A stretch of DNA of 64,000 nt from Streptomyces sp. HD (GCF_028369295.1 NZ_JAQMYP010000027.1:62001-126000); one strand, 5' to 3'; numbered from the stretch's first letter, positions 1 through 8,939 are shown. The notes: generated from the letters alone by a model not told the origin. Translations and numbers: made by a program.

Positions 1-35
1 GCCGCTTCCCCCTACGCTTGAGGCGAGGGGGAGCC

Positions 36-479
36 ATGCTGAAGAACTCGCAACGGAAAACCGTCCTCTGGATCGCCTTGTGCCTCGTGTTCGCGGCCGG
101 TGCCGTCTCGCTCTTCGTTCTGGCGGTGAAGTCGTGGCCGGGGTCGGACGACGAGGGGGGCAGCTCGGGGTCCGCCCCGTCGACCAGTTGGTACACCACG
201 CGGCCCCCGCAGCCGACCATGGCGCCGACGGATCCCGGCCAGGGTGGCACCTCGGAACCGAGCGGCCCGAGCGAACCCCCGTCCCCGGCACCCGTCGTGA
301 CCAAGACCGTCATCTCGGTTCCCGAGAACGGCGGCGGCGATGGCGGCGACGGTCCCACGACGCTGATCTCGGCCTGCGGCTCCCTGCTGAGCGGCGCCGC
401 GGCGGTCGGCACCCTGCTCCACGCCATCAACATCAGTCGGCAGAACAACCGCAGCGCCGCGGCGACGGACGAGCCCTGA
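36..479 (+). CDS. small membrane protein, hypothetical
   Basis: I do not recognise a family. The ATG at 36 follows a purine-rich RBS (gaggcgaggggga), so it is preferred over the in-frame TTG at 18. The 147-residue product has one hydrophobic segment at about residues 10-31. A Pro/Ser/Thr-rich linker follows (about 50-85), then a Gly/Asp patch and a second weakly hydrophobic stretch at about 107-127. It looks like a membrane-anchored protein with a disordered extracytoplasmic linker. The second gene begins about 60 nt downstream in another frame. Confidence 0.6.
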   Translation: MLKNSQRKTVLWIALCLVFAAGAVSLFVLAVKSWPGSDDEGGSSGSAPSTSWYTTRPPQPTMAPTDPGQGGTSEPSGPSEPPSPAPVVTKTVISVPENGGGDGGDGPTTLISACGSLLSGAAAVGTLLHAINISRQNNRSAAATDEP

Positions 480-538
480 TAAAACCTGACAGACGCACCC
501 ACCGACCGCGGGGCGTCGACCCCGGCAGCACCGACCTG

Positions 539-907
539 ATGATCGAGCGGCTCTGCAACCAGGAGGGCAGCCTGACCGGCGTCTACGGCGCCCTCAACGT
601 CGACACCGGCGAGTTCAAGACGCAGGACGAGTACCTGCGGGACGTCTTCGGACTGTGGAAGCCCGCAGGACCGTGGGAGTTGTTCCGTGTGAACCCGGTC
701 TTCCAGATCGAGGACTACCAGTGGAACAAGGGCGACGGCGACGTCACCGCGCACACCTGGCGCGGCCGGGACGCGAGCTGGAAGACGATCTACTCGTACG
801 GCTACTACATCGAGGGTGTCTCCGACAAGGTCCTGCCGGGCGGCCAGCCCGACGGCCGCGAGGACAAGATCGAGGAGAAGCCGGACCCCGGCACCTGCAC
901 CAACTAG
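539..907 (+). CDS. hypothetical protein, possibly 5'-truncated
   Basis: The frame shows strong Streptomyces coding bias from about position 520 to the TAG at 905-907. The first plausible start is ATG 539, which has no convincing RBS. The 122-residue product is acidic and rich in aromatic residues (WKPAGPWELF, DYQWNKGDGD, YSYGYYIEG). It has two Cys residues, one near each end, which could form a disulfide in a secreted protein. No signal peptide is visible. The missing RBS and the coding-like codons just upstream of the ATG suggest either an unrecognised start or loss of an original N-terminus. No family was recognised. Confidence 0.45.
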   Translation: MIERLCNQEGSLTGVYGALNVDTGEFKTQDEYLRDVFGLWKPAGPWELFRVNPVFQIEDYQWNKGDGDVTAHTWRGRDASWKTIYSYGYYIEGVSDKVLPGGQPDGREDKIEEKPDPGTCTN

Positions 908-967
908 GCCATGAAGTAGGCCCGGTGGGCCTCTCGTAGCCCGCGGGGGCACTCACGACGGCAACTT

Positions 968-1019
968 TTCCGTGCGGGGCGGCAACCGCTCTTCGGAGCA
1001 ACCGACCCCCCGCACGGAA
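968..1019. promoter_or_regulatory. 12-bp perfect inverted repeat before the pectinolytic gene
   Basis: TTCCGTGCGGGG (968-979) and CCCCGCACGGAA (1008-1019) are perfect reverse complements separated by 28 nt. The right arm ends 11 nt before the ATG at 1031 and overlaps the purine-rich ribosome-binding region. It could be an operator dyad or an mRNA hairpin that hides the RBS. Confidence 0.55.
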
Positions 1020-1030
1020 CGGATCACCGT

Positions 1031-3103
1031 ATGAGTGAGCAGCACAGCAAGCCCCGGCACCGCAGAAGCCGCAAGGCCCTGGCCGTCGGGGTCCCGCTGG
1101 CCCTGACCGCCGCCGGAACCCTCGCCTACGGCACGGACCTCGGGCTCTTCGGGGCGGACGCCCAGCAGCGGGCGTCCGCCGCGACGACCGCCGCCCCCTC
1201 CTGGGCCACCGCCGCCGCCGACGGCTTCGCCTCCGTCAACTCCCTTGGCCAGAACGGCACTTACGGCGGTCGCGACGGACAGATCGTGACCGTGAAGACG
1301 CAGGCCGACCTGGAGAAGTACGCAACGGCCGCGGAACCGTACGTGATCGTCGTCGCCGGGACCATCGACATGAACCCGGTCGGGAAAGAGATCAAGGTCC
1401 AGTCGGACAAGACCATCGTCGGGGCCGGGACCGCCGGGCAGATCGTCGGCGGTGGGTTCTTCCTCGGGTCCGGCGTGCACAACGTGATCATCCGGAACCT
1501 CACCATCCGGGACTCGTACCAGGGCGTCTGGAACGACAAGGACCACGACTTCGACGCCGTTCAGATGGACGGCGCGCATCACGTGTGGATCGACCACAAC
1601 GATCTGCGGCACATGGCCGACGGGCTCATCGACGTCCGCAAGGACAGCACCAATGTGACCGTCTCCTGGAACAAGCTGAGCGACAACAACAAGACCTTCG
1701 GCATCGGCTGGACCGAGAACGTCAAGACGGACATCACGGTCCACCACAACTGGTTCCGCGAGACCGAGCAGCGCAACCCCTCCACCGACAACGCCGCCCA
1801 CGCGCACCTCTACAACAACTTCCTGGAGGACGTGGCCGGGACGACGATCAAGTCCTCCTACGGCAACTACTCGCGCGGCAGGACCAAGATGGTCCTGGAG
1901 AACTCCTACTTCCAGGGCATGAACAACCCGGTCACCAAGGACAGCACGGCCGCCCTCGTCCAGAAGGGCAACACGTTCGCCGGCACCAGCGGGCGCAACG
2001 AGAGCGGTGGCACCGCCTTCGACCCGAAGAGCTTCTACAGCTACACGCTCGACAAGACCGCCGATGTGCCCGCTCTGCTCAAGTCCGGTGCGGGGCCGAG
2101 GAGTTCCATAGGGACTTCGAGTGCGACGGCGGGCGCCAAGGCGGCCGCCACCACCCTCACCGTCGCCAAGGACGGCAGCGGGCAGTACGCGACCGTGCAG
2201 GCGGCCGTGAACGCCGTACCCGCGAACAACGCCTCCCGGGTCGTGATCGCCGTCAAGCCGGGCACGTACCGGGAGACGGTGAAGGTCCCGTCCAACAAGC
2301 CGCACATCACCATCCAGGGCACGGGCGGCAGCCGCAAGGACACCGTGATCGTCTACAACAACGCGGCCGGCACGCCCAAGCCGGGCGGCGGCACCTACGG
2401 CACCGGCGGCAGCGCCACCGTCGCCGTCGAGGCCGACGACTTCCAGGCCCGCAACCTGACCATCTCCAACGACTTCGACGAGAAGGCGAACCAGAACCTC
2501 AGCGGCCACCAGGCCGTGGCCCTGCGTACCGCCGCCGACCAGGTGTTCCTCGACGGGATCATCACCGAGGGCGACCAGGACACCCTGCTGCTGGACACGG
2601 CGGCCAAGGACCGGCTCGGCCGGGTGTACGTGAAGAACTCCTACGTCATCGGCAACGTCGACTTCATCTTCGGCAGGGCCTCGGCCGTGATCGACCGCTC
2701 GGTCATCACCCTGAAGAAGCGCTGGGACGGAACGTCGGCGGGCTATGTCACCGCGCCCAGCACGGCCGCCAATCGCAAGGGCATCCTGATCGCCAACTCG
2801 TCCGTGGGCGGCGACGTCTCCGCGTCCAGCTTCTTCCTGGGCCGACCCTGGCACGCGGGTGGTGACGCGACCCTCGACCCTCAGACGACGGTCCGCAACA
2901 CCACCCTCGGCGCGGCGGTCAAGTCCACGCCGTGGACCGACATGAGCGGCTTCTCCTGGAAGGACGACCGTTTCGCGGAGTACAAGAACACCGGCCCGGG
3001 GTCGGGTTCGGCGAGCTCCAACCGGCCTCAGCTGACCGACGCCCAGGCCGCAGACCAGGAGGTCGCGGACTGGCTGGCCGGCTGGACGCCCTCGGCGTCC
3101 TGA
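1031..3103 (+). CDS. secreted pectate lyase (PL1)-pectin methylesterase (CE8) fusion
   Basis: This 690-residue exported enzyme should both demethylate and cleave pectin. A basic N-terminus (RHRRSRKA) and a hydrophobic core (about residues 15-35) form a signal peptide. Residues about 60-350 are a PL1 parallel beta-helix lyase, with 'WIDHNDLRH' and 'QRNPSTDN..HAHLYNN' matching the family calcium/catalytic strands. Residues about 380-670 are a CE8 esterase with GHQAVAL, GDQDTLLLD, GNVDFIFGRA and LGRPW, including the two catalytic Asp. A short Ala-rich linker joins the domains. Substrate demethylation and lyase cleavage act in sequence, so a fusion is sensible. The LacI-type gene is convergent downstream and may be its regulator (inference). 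Confidence 0.93.
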   Translation: MSEQHSKPRHRRSRKALAVGVPLALTAAGTLAYGTDLGLFGADAQQRASAATTAAPSWATAAADGFASVNSLGQNGTYGGRDGQIVTVKTQADLEKYATAAEPYVIVVAGTIDMNPVGKEIKVQSDKTIVGAGTAGQIVGGGFFLGSGVHNVIIRNLTIRDSYQGVWNDKDHDFDAVQMDGAHHVWIDHNDLRHMADGLIDVRKDSTNVTVSWNKLSDNNKTFGIGWTENVKTDITVHHNWFRETEQRNPSTDNAAHAHLYNNFLEDVAGTTIKSSYGNYSRGRTKMVLENSYFQGMNNPVTKDSTAALVQKGNTFAGTSGRNESGGTAFDPKSFYSYTLDKTADVPALLKSGAGPRSSIGTSSATAGAKAAATTLTVAKDGSGQYATVQAAVNAVPANNASRVVIAVKPGTYRETVKVPSNKPHITIQGTGGSRKDTVIVYNNAAGTPKPGGGTYGTGGSATVAVEADDFQARNLTISNDFDEKANQNLSGHQAVALRTAADQVFLDGIITEGDQDTLLLDTAAKDRLGRVYVKNSYVIGNVDFIFGRASAVIDRSVITLKKRWDGTSAGYVTAPSTAANRKGILIANSSVGGDVSASSFFLGRPWHAGGDATLDPQTTVRNTTLGAAVKSTPWTDMSGFSWKDDRFAEYKNTGPGSGSASSNRPQLTDAQAADQEVADWLAGWTPSAS

Positions 3104-3118
3104 GTCCCGGAACCGCTC

Positions 3119-4141
3119 TCAGGCACACCCGCAGGACCGTCGCGGAACCAGCCGCGACGGGAACACCTTCAGCCGCTCGCGCCGTGACCCGGCGACCCGC
3201 AGCCCGTCATCGAGGACCAGATCCACCGCGGCCCGGGCCATGGCGGACCGGTCCGAGGCGATGGTGGTCAGCGGCGGATCCGTCAGCGCCGCTTCCTTGA
3301 TGTCGTCGAACCCGGCGACGGCCAGCTCCCCCGGCACGTCGATCCGCAGTTCACGCGCCGCCCGCAGCACACCGATGGCCTGGTCGTCGGTGGAGCAGAA
3401 GACCGCGGGCGGCCGGTTCGGCCCGGAGAGGATGTCGAGCGCCACGTGATACGCGTCGTAGCGGTTGTACGGCGCCTCGAACAGCCGGCCCTCGGTGGAG
3501 ATCCCGGCCTCGGCCATCGCCCGCCGCCAGCCCTCGACGTGGTCGGAGACCGGGTCGCCGACCGCAGGGGTCTCCGCGGTGCCGCCCATACAGGCGACGT
3601 ACGCGTAGCCGTGCTCCAGGAGGTGGCGTACGGCGAGCTCGGCGCCGCCCAGGTCGTCGGTGACGACGGCGACGTCGTCGATGGCCTCGGGCCGCTCGTG
3701 GAGGAGGACGACGCGGGCGTCCCAGGCCTCGATCTCGGCGGCGGCCAGGTCGTTCAGTGCGTGGGAGACGAGGATGAGCCCCGAGACGCGCATTCCGAGG
3801 AACGCCCGCAGATAGTGGACCTCGCGCTCGCCGACGTAGTCGGAGTTGCCGACGAGGACCATCTTTCCGCGCTCGGCGGCGGCCCACTCGACCGCGTGCG
3901 CCATCTCCCCGAAGAAGGGCTGGCGCGCGTCCGGGACGATCAGGCCTATGAGATCCGTGCGGCGCGAGGCCATCGCCTGGGCGACCCGGTCGGGCCGATA
4001 GCCCAGTTCCTTGATCGCGGCGAGGACACGCTCGCGCGTGGCCGGGGCAACCGGCCGGGGTCCGTTGTTGATGACATAACTGACGACGGCAGTGGAAGTC
4101 CCCGCCAGCCGCGCCACGTCATCCCGAGTCACCTTGGCCAC
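3119..4141 (-). CDS. LacI-family transcriptional regulator
   Basis: The 340-residue protein starts at GTG 4141. The N-terminal helix-turn-helix and hinge ([20 protein letters not shown]; then [14 protein letters not shown]) are classical LacI/GalR. Residues about 65-330 form the periplasmic-binding-like effector domain ([35 protein letters not shown]), which normally senses a sugar. It converges on the pectinase fusion gene with 15 nt between stop codons, which hints at control of plant cell-wall use, though this is inference. GlnR lies upstream on the same strand at a 127-nt distance and is probably separately transcribed. The C-terminus ends in CGC. Confidence 0.9.
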   Translation of the reverse strand: MAKVTRDDVARLAGTSTAVVSYVINNGPRPVAPATRERVLAAIKELGYRPDRVAQAMASRRTDLIGLIVPDARQPFFGEMAHAVEWAAAERGKMVLVGNSDYVGEREVHYLRAFLGMRVSGLILVSHALNDLAAAEIEAWDARVVLLHERPEAIDDVAVVTDDLGGAELAVRHLLEHGYAYVACMGGTAETPAVGDPVSDHVEGWRRAMAEAGISTEGRLFEAPYNRYDAYHVALDILSGPNRPPAVFCSTDDQAIGVLRAARELRIDVPGELAVAGFDDIKEAALTDPPLTTIASDRSAMARAAVDLVLDDGLRVAGSRRERLKVFPSRLVPRRSCGCA

Positions 4142-4268
4142 GCGCGGAGTCTACGCGGATGGACCCGCTCTGGGCAGGGCGTGAAGGAGCTTCGCTGTCG
4201 CCCGGCTGTCACTCCGCTGTGCGAATGCGACGCCGGTGACGCCCTGCCCGGGCGCCCGTCGGGTCCTG

Positions 4269-5048
4269 CTACGCCTCGGCCCTGACCTCGACGCCGTCCA
4301 GGACGGCCGTCTCGTCCGTATCCTCCGGTTTTGCCTGGTCGGCCTTGGCCTTCGGCTCCTCGGCGGTCCGGTCGGCCTTCTCCGGGGTAACGAATCGATA
4401 ACCGACGTTCCGGACGGTCCCGATGAGCGACTCGTGCTCGGGGCCGAGCTTGGCGCGCAGCCGTCGTACGTGCACGTCCACGGTCCGGGTGCCGCCGAAG
4501 TAGTCGTAGCCCCAGACCTCCTGCAGCAGCTGCGCGCGCGTGAAGACGCGGCCCGGGTGCTGGGCGAGGTACTTCAGGAGCTCGAACTCCTTGAAGGTGA
4601 GGTCGAGGACCCGGCCCTTGAGCTTGGCGCTGTAGGTGGCCTCGTCCACGGACAGGTCGCCGTTGCGGATCTCCATGGGGGAGTCGTCGGCGACGATCTG
4701 CTGACGGCCCATGGCGAGCCGCAGCCGGGCCTCAACCTCGGCGGGACCCGCGGTGTCCAGCAGGACGTCGTCGATGCCCCAGTCGGCGGTGACGGCGGCG
4801 AGGCCGCCCTCGGTGACGACGAGGATCAGCGGGCAGCCGGGGCCGGTGGAGCGCAGGAGCTGGCACAGGCTGCGCACCTGGGGCAGGTCGCGCCGGCCGT
4901 CGATGAGGATGACGTCGGCGCCCGGGGTGTCGACGAGGGCGGGACCCTCCGCCGGAGCCACGCGCACGTTGTGCAGCAGCAGGCCGAGAGCGGGGAGCAC
5001 CTCCGTCGACGGCTGGAGGGCGTTGGTCAGGAGCAGCAGAGAACTCAT
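4269..5048 (-). CDS. glnR: GlnR, global nitrogen response regulator
   Basis: This orphan OmpR-type regulator controls nitrogen assimilation genes (glnA, amtB and others in Streptomyces). The 259-residue sequence from ATG 5048 ([20 protein letters not shown]) is recognisably Streptomyces GlnR. It has an atypical receiver domain (about 1-120) with the conserved Asp50 ([10 protein letters not shown]). The winged-helix domain follows (about 130-225: [27 protein letters not shown]) and the tail is charged and low in complexity. No kinase gene is adjacent, as expected. The in-frame ATG-like extension to 5165 lacks the conserved start and was not used. The gene is divergent from an alpha/beta hydrolase across 171 bp. 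Confidence 0.95.
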   Translation of the reverse strand: MSSLLLLTNALQPSTEVLPALGLLLHNVRVAPAEGPALVDTPGADVILIDGRRDLPQVRSLCQLLRSTGPGCPLILVVTEGGLAAVTADWGIDDVLLDTAGPAEVEARLRLAMGRQQIVADDSPMEIRNGDLSVDEATYSAKLKGRVLDLTFKEFELLKYLAQHPGRVFTRAQLLQEVWGYDYFGGTRTVDVHVRRLRAKLGPEHESLIGTVRNVGYRFVTPEKADRTAEEPKAKADQAKPEDTDETAVLDGVEVRAEA

Positions 5049-5219
5049 ACGTCTGGTTCCTCCTCGGTCCCTGCGAGGACATGTGCGGTACGGAACTGCT
5101 CTGCGATCCCGAAGGCCCCGTACACCTGCGGTTTCCCGCGTCGTATACAACGCTTCCGAAAGCACAAAAGGACCCGGGGGCTACGCTGCCCGAGTCCTCT
5201 GCCCAGCAGAATAGCCCAC

Positions 5220-6134
5220 ATGAGCATCGGTCCGGCAGGTCATGTGGCACGATCCACGGTTCGTCCGCACTCTGAGACATCCAGACGTACACCTTTGCGG
5301 ACGTTTCTGCACACCGACGACGACGTGACGATCGATTCCGTATACGACCCGGGTGCGGTCGTATACGACTCCTCGCGTGCATCTGCCGGTGACCTGGTGT
5401 TCGTCGTCGCCCACGGCTTCACGGGCGACGTCGATCGGCCGCACGTTCGACGGGTGGCGGAGGCCCTCACCCGGCACGGCGCCGTCGTCACCTTTTCCTT
5501 CCGGGGGCACGGCGCGTCGGGCGGCCGGTCGACGGTCGGCGACCGCGAGGTGCTGGACCTGGCGGCCGCGGTGCGCTGGGCGCGGGAACTCGGGCACACA
5601 CGCGTGGCGACGATCGGCTTCTCCATGGGCGGGTCCGTGGTGCTGCGGCATGCGGCGCTGTACGGCGGTGCGGGTGCGGTGGAGGGGCAGCAGGGAGAAG
5701 GAGAGGGAGAAGGAGAAGGGGAGAACGCCGGGGAGCGCGGGGCGGGTACGGATGCCGTCGTGTCCGTGAGCGCGCCGGCGCGCTGGTACTACCGGGGCAC
5801 GCCCCCTATGCGCCGTCTGCACTGGCTGGTGACCCGGCCGGAGGGGCGCCTGGTGGGCCGCTACGGCCTCCGTACGCGGATCCACCACCAGGAGTGGAAC
5901 CCGGTACCGATGTCCCCGGTCGAGGCGGTGCCCCGGATCGCGCCCACGCCGCTGCTGATCGTGCACGGTGACCAGGACGGCTACTTCCCCCTCGACCACC
6001 CCCGCATGCTGGCCGAGGCGGCCGGTGACCACGGGGAACTCTGGCTGGAGCCCGGTATGGGGCACGCCGAGCACGCCGCCACCGACGCGCTGCTGGACCG
6101 CATCGGGGACTGGGCCGTCGCACAGGGCGGCTAG
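5220..6134 (+). CDS. alpha/beta hydrolase
   Basis: The 304-residue fold is a serine hydrolase. It has an oxyanion loop HGFTGD, a lid-proximal FRGHGASGG, the nucleophile elbow GFSMGG, an acid residue in HGDQDGYFPL and the catalytic His in GMGHAEHA. The substrate cannot be told. A Glu/Gly low-complexity insertion (GEGEGEGEGE, DNA about 5694-5740) interrupts the loop after the nucleophile strand and looks like a recent microsatellite expansion. Start ATG 5220 was chosen because it opens the continuous frame; a later start near 5295 is possible. The gene is divergent from glnR and followed after 37 nt by a MoaD-like gene. Confidence 0.8.
   Translation: MSIGPAGHVARSTVRPHSETSRRTPLRTFLHTDDDVTIDSVYDPGAVVYDSSRASAGDLVFVVAHGFTGDVDRPHVRRVAEALTRHGAVVTFSFRGHGASGGRSTVGDREVLDLAAAVRWARELGHTRVATIGFSMGGSVVLRHAALYGGAGAVEGQQGEGEGEGEGENAGERGAGTDAVVSVSAPARWYYRGTPPMRRLHWLVTRPEGRLVGRYGLRTRIHHQEWNPVPMSPVEAVPRIAPTPLLIVHGDQDGYFPLDHPRMLAEAAGDHGELWLEPGMGHAEHAATDALLDRIGDWAVAQGG
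5339..5367. repeat. 10-bp inverted repeat CGTATACGAC/GTCGTATACG
   Basis: The two arms (5339-5348, 5358-5367) are perfect complements around a 9-nt loop, inside the 5' end of the hydrolase gene (VYDPGAVVYD). A third GTATAC lies at about 5138-5143 in the glnR/hydrolase intergenic region. It may be an operator inside the gene or just a repeated peptide motif. Confidence 0.4.
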
Positions 6135-6171
6135 CCTGACGGGGTACACAGCCGATCGATTGAGGAACCGG

Positions 6172-6426
6172 ATGCCAAAGGTCACGGTGCGCTACTGGGC
6201 CGCCGCGAAGGCCGCGGCCGGGATCGCCGAGGAGCCGTTCGACGCGGCCACGCTCGCCGAGGCGCTCGACGCGGTGCGCGAGCGACACCCCGGGGAACTG
6301 ACGCGCGTACTGCGGCGATGCTCGTTCCTCGTCGACGGTGACCCCGTGGGCACCCGCGAACATGAGACGGTACGGCTGGCCGACGGCGGCACGGTCGAGG
6401 TGCTCCCGCCGTTCGCAGGAGGGTGA
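6172..6426 (+). CDS. MoaD/ThiS-like sulfur carrier
   Basis: The 84-residue protein has the beta-grasp ubiquitin-like pattern (VTVRYWAAAKAAAG; LVDGDPVGT; VEVLPPFAGG). It ends in the Gly-Gly that becomes a thiocarboxylate in MoaD/ThiS proteins. It could serve molybdopterin synthase or another sulfur transfer step; no MoaE or ThiF partner is adjacent. The gene overlaps or abuts the next gene at 6423-6429, which suggests translational coupling. Confidence 0.85.
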   Translation: MPKVTVRYWAAAKAAAGIAEEPFDAATLAEALDAVRERHPGELTRVLRRCSFLVDGDPVGTREHETVRLADGGTVEVLPPFAGG

Positions 6427-6428
6427 CG

Positions 6429-7706
6429 ATGAGCGACCAGCCGTATCAGGGACAGGGTCACGGACAGGGCCAGGGGCACGGGCAGGGTCAGGGGTACGAC
6501 GGGTACGACCCGTATACCCAGCAGCAGGCCGCGCCGCAGGCATGGCCCGGGCAGCAGCAGCCGCACGACGACGCGCAGGCCGCCCAGCAGTACACCCAGC
6601 ACTGGCAGGGACAGACCTGGGAGACCCAGGTGCAGCCGCCGATGACGACGGGCCCGGCCGCGGAGACTCCGTCGTACCCGCAGCAGCAGTCCGCGCCGCC
6701 GCAGGCATGGTCCGGGCAGCAGGGCTGGGACGGCGGGGCGCAGGGACGACAGCAGCCTCCCGCGCAGGCGCAGGCCCACCCTCACCCTCACTCCCACGCT
6801 CAGGCTCAGTTCCAGCCAAATGCGCAGGTGCAGAGCGGGGCGCGGATTCAGGCCCCCGCGCCGGTCAGGGACACGGACACGGATGCGGCTGCGGACGTTC
6901 AGTCGGGCGAGGACGCCGACGGCTACGGTCCCGCGACGGTTTCCGGCAACGCCCGCATCACGGACGCCCAGCGGGCCCGGCTGGAGGGCCGTTCCCCGAT
7001 CATCGAGCCGGGGATGCAGCCGGCCGCGCTCACGGCGCTGCTGGGGCTGCTGCTCGCGGGGGCGGCGGCGGTCGGGTCGTACGCCCTCCTGCTGCCCCTG
7101 GTCGCCCTCCAGGCGCTGACCGCGGCGGGCTGGTTCCGGCTGAACGGCATGTGGCCCGCCCGGCAGGGCATCGCGCTGGCCTTCGCGGGGGCGGTGACGG
7201 CGGACGTGGCGCTGCTGGCGTCCGGCCGCGCGCCGGCCGCGATCCTCGGCACGCTGGGTGTGTGGGTGCTGCTGTCGCTGGTCCTGCAGCTGCGCTCGCA
7301 CGCCGATCCGGACGAGCGGATGTACGGCCTGATGGCGACGGTCGTCTCGGCGGCGCTGGCCATCGTCGCGGGCGGATTCCTCGCGGCGGAGGCGGACGCG
7401 GTGACCGTCGGGGCGCTGGCGGTCGCGGTGGCCGTCCTGGCCCGGGCACTGCCGCTGCCGACGCCGGCCTCCGTGGTGGTCTCGCTGCTCGCGGCGGCCG
7501 GGGCGGGAGTCGCCGGGGGCGCCATGACCGGGGTCGGTGCGGGCGGGGCGCTGCTCGGGGCGGGCGCCGCGGCGTGCGCGCTGATCGGCCATCGGGTGGC
7601 GAGCTACGACTACCCGTCGAGGTTCGTCCACTTCACGGCGGGCGTCGCCCTGCCGCTGGCGGCGGCGGCACCGGCGGTGTACGTGCTGGGTCGCGCGCTG
7701 GTCTGA
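6429..7706 (+). CDS. multi-pass membrane protein with Gln-rich cytosolic N-terminus
   Basis: ATG 6429 has a good RBS (aggaggg) and is preferred to the overlapping GTG 6423. The first ~165 residues are rich in Gln, Gly, His and Pro with repeats (GQGHGQGQGHGQGQGYDG) and should be disordered. Residues about 195-420 contain seven or eight hydrophobic helices rich in Ala, Val and Leu. No transporter or enzyme motif was seen. From memory a similar gene sits at this place in other Streptomyces. Its function is unknown. Confidence 0.75.
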   Translation: MSDQPYQGQGHGQGQGHGQGQGYDGYDPYTQQQAAPQAWPGQQQPHDDAQAAQQYTQHWQGQTWETQVQPPMTTGPAAETPSYPQQQSAPPQAWSGQQGWDGGAQGRQQPPAQAQAHPHPHSHAQAQFQPNAQVQSGARIQAPAPVRDTDTDAAADVQSGEDADGYGPATVSGNARITDAQRARLEGRSPIIEPGMQPAALTALLGLLLAGAAAVGSYALLLPLVALQALTAAGWFRLNGMWPARQGIALAFAGAVTADVALLASGRAPAAILGTLGVWVLLSLVLQLRSHADPDERMYGLMATVVSAALAIVAGGFLAAEADAVTVGALAVAVAVLARALPLPTPASVVVSLLAAAGAGVAGGAMTGVGAGGALLGAGAAACALIGHRVASYDYPSRFVHFTAGVALPLAAAAPAVYVLGRALV

Positions 7707-7802
7707 GCGCTGGGCTGAATGCCAGGGGTTCCCCGCCCCGGCACCTGTTACAGATGATCGACAATTCGCCGGTCAACCCCCGGCGCGGCGTTACCCTCAC
7801 GC

Positions 7803-7833
7803 ATGACGGCCACCAGCCGTGATTGACCGTCAT
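7803..7833. promoter_or_regulatory. inverted repeat ATGACGG/CCGTCAT before DUF2993 gene
   Basis: Seven-base arms (7803-7809, 7827-7833) lie 54-84 nt before the chosen start. This is a possible operator or leader hairpin; no regulator is assigned. Confidence 0.3.
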
Positions 7834-7886
7834 GACCGTCAAGACCAATGTCGTTGATGACCGCCAAGGTGGGGGAACACCACAAC

Positions 7887-8624
7887 ATGCGCGCCCTGCG
7901 GATACTCCTGATCATCGTCGTGATACTCGGCGGCCTCTTCGTACTGGCCGACCGGCTCGCCGTCGGGTTCGCCGAGGACGAGGCGGCCGGCAAGCTCCAG
8001 AACACCGAGAACCTCGCCACGGCGCCCGACGTGTCGATCAACGGCTTCCCGTTCCTGACCCAGGTCGCGAGCGGCACGCTGGACGACGTCGAGGTCGGCA
8101 TCAAGGACTACGAGGCCACCGCCGGCACCAACGGCAAGACGATCCGGATCGACGACCTCAAGGCGAACATGAAGGGCGTCGAGTTCTCCGGCGACTACAG
8201 CTCCGCCACCGCGGCCACCGCCACCGGCACCGCGTCCATCACCTACGCCGAGCTGCTGAAGACCGCCAAGTCCGAGCCCACCCAGGTCGCCCCCGGCGTC
8301 ACCGCCAGCGTCATCGGCCTCTCCGACGGAGGCAACGGCAAGATCAAGGTCGCCGTGGAGGCCACCGTCCTCGGCACCAAGCTGCCCGAGCCGGTCTACG
8401 TCCTGAGCTCCGTCACCGCGCAGGGCGACACCGTGCGGGTGAAGGCCGACACGCTGCCCAACTTCGGCGGCGTCGACATCGCCGAGGCCAAGGCCCGCGC
8501 GATCACCGACTTCCAGCAGAACATCGAGGGCCTGCCCGGCGGCATCCAGCTCGACAGGGTCCAGGCGGCGAAGACCGGCGTCGAGATCACGGTGCGGGGT
8601 TCGAACGTCCGCCTCGCGGGGTAG
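7887..8624 (+). CDS. DUF2993 (LmeA-type) envelope protein
   Basis: The 245-residue protein has an N-terminal uncleaved-looking membrane anchor (LRILLIIVVILGGLFVLADR). The LmeA/DUF2993 fold follows, with the recurring 'DVSINGFPFLTQV' and 'GTLDDVEVGIKDYEA' pattern. Members bind lipids or, in mycobacteria, take part in lipoglycan maturation; its role here is inferred only. ATG 7887 was chosen over ATG 7848 and 7857 because a G-rich RBS (aggtggggga) precedes it and the anchor then starts at residue 3. Confidence 0.8.
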   Translation: MRALRILLIIVVILGGLFVLADRLAVGFAEDEAAGKLQNTENLATAPDVSINGFPFLTQVASGTLDDVEVGIKDYEATAGTNGKTIRIDDLKANMKGVEFSGDYSSATAATATGTASITYAELLKTAKSEPTQVAPGVTASVIGLSDGGNGKIKVAVEATVLGTKLPEPVYVLSSVTAQGDTVRVKADTLPNFGGVDIAEAKARAITDFQQNIEGLPGGIQLDRVQAAKTGVEITVRGSNVRLAG

Positions 8625-8709
8625 TACGCACGCCGACACACCGCTCGAACGCCGTGTGTCCGACTGGCGAGACGGCGCTGTCCGTACCGTAGATGTGATC
8701 GTCGAAACA

Positions 8710-8736
8710 GGCGCGCGGAGGACACCTCCGTGCGCC
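8710..8736 (+). terminator. hairpin terminator after DUF2993 gene
   Basis: An 11-bp stem (GGCGCGCGGAG / CTCCGTGCGCC, one G-T pair) with a GACAC loop is followed by a T-containing stretch (ttcggtggttatt). It separates the DUF2993 gene from the leader-peptide region. Confidence 0.6.
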
Positions 8737-8831
8737 TTCGGTGGTTATTCGATCCCACATCCCGGACGATCCCGTCTCAGGATGCGACACGCCGGTGACA
8801 CGCCCGCCTGTCCGTCCCTACGATCGAGCCC

Positions 8832-8939
8832 ATGCAGTGTCAGACAAGCGTCCTCCGGTCGCGGGGACAGGCGGATCTCACGAAGCGGCGGGCAGTAGAC
8901 CTGTGCCGCGTCGCCGCCATGCTCTGTCGCCCCTTCTGA
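8832..8939 (+). CDS. Cys-containing leader peptide of the sulfurtransferase operon
   Basis: A 35-codon ORF runs ATG 8832 to TGA 8937-8939. Its C-terminal half (RRAVDLCRVAAMLCRPF) matches the Arg/Cys-rich leader peptides known in front of sulfur-metabolism genes in actinobacteria ('putative leader peptide', with paired Cys codons near the stop). It lies 128 nt before the sulfurtransferase. Inference: ribosome stalling at the Cys codons (codons 25 and 32) reports cysteine supply and controls the downstream operon. The N-terminal start is less certain than the C-terminal half. Confidence 0.75.
   Translation: MQCQTSVLRSRGQADLTKRRAVDLCRVAAMLCRPF

Noticed and set aside
953-2854. Long minus-strand open frame opposite the pectinase fusion
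   Set aside because: It is antisense to a gene with unmistakable PL1 and CE8 motifs. Its product is Gly/Val/Asp-rich without any domain, as expected for a shadow in GC-rich DNA.
6338-7822. Alternative plus-strand frame through the membrane protein gene
   Set aside because: Gly/Arg-rich shadow frame; the frame from 6429 has hydrophobic helices and an RBS.
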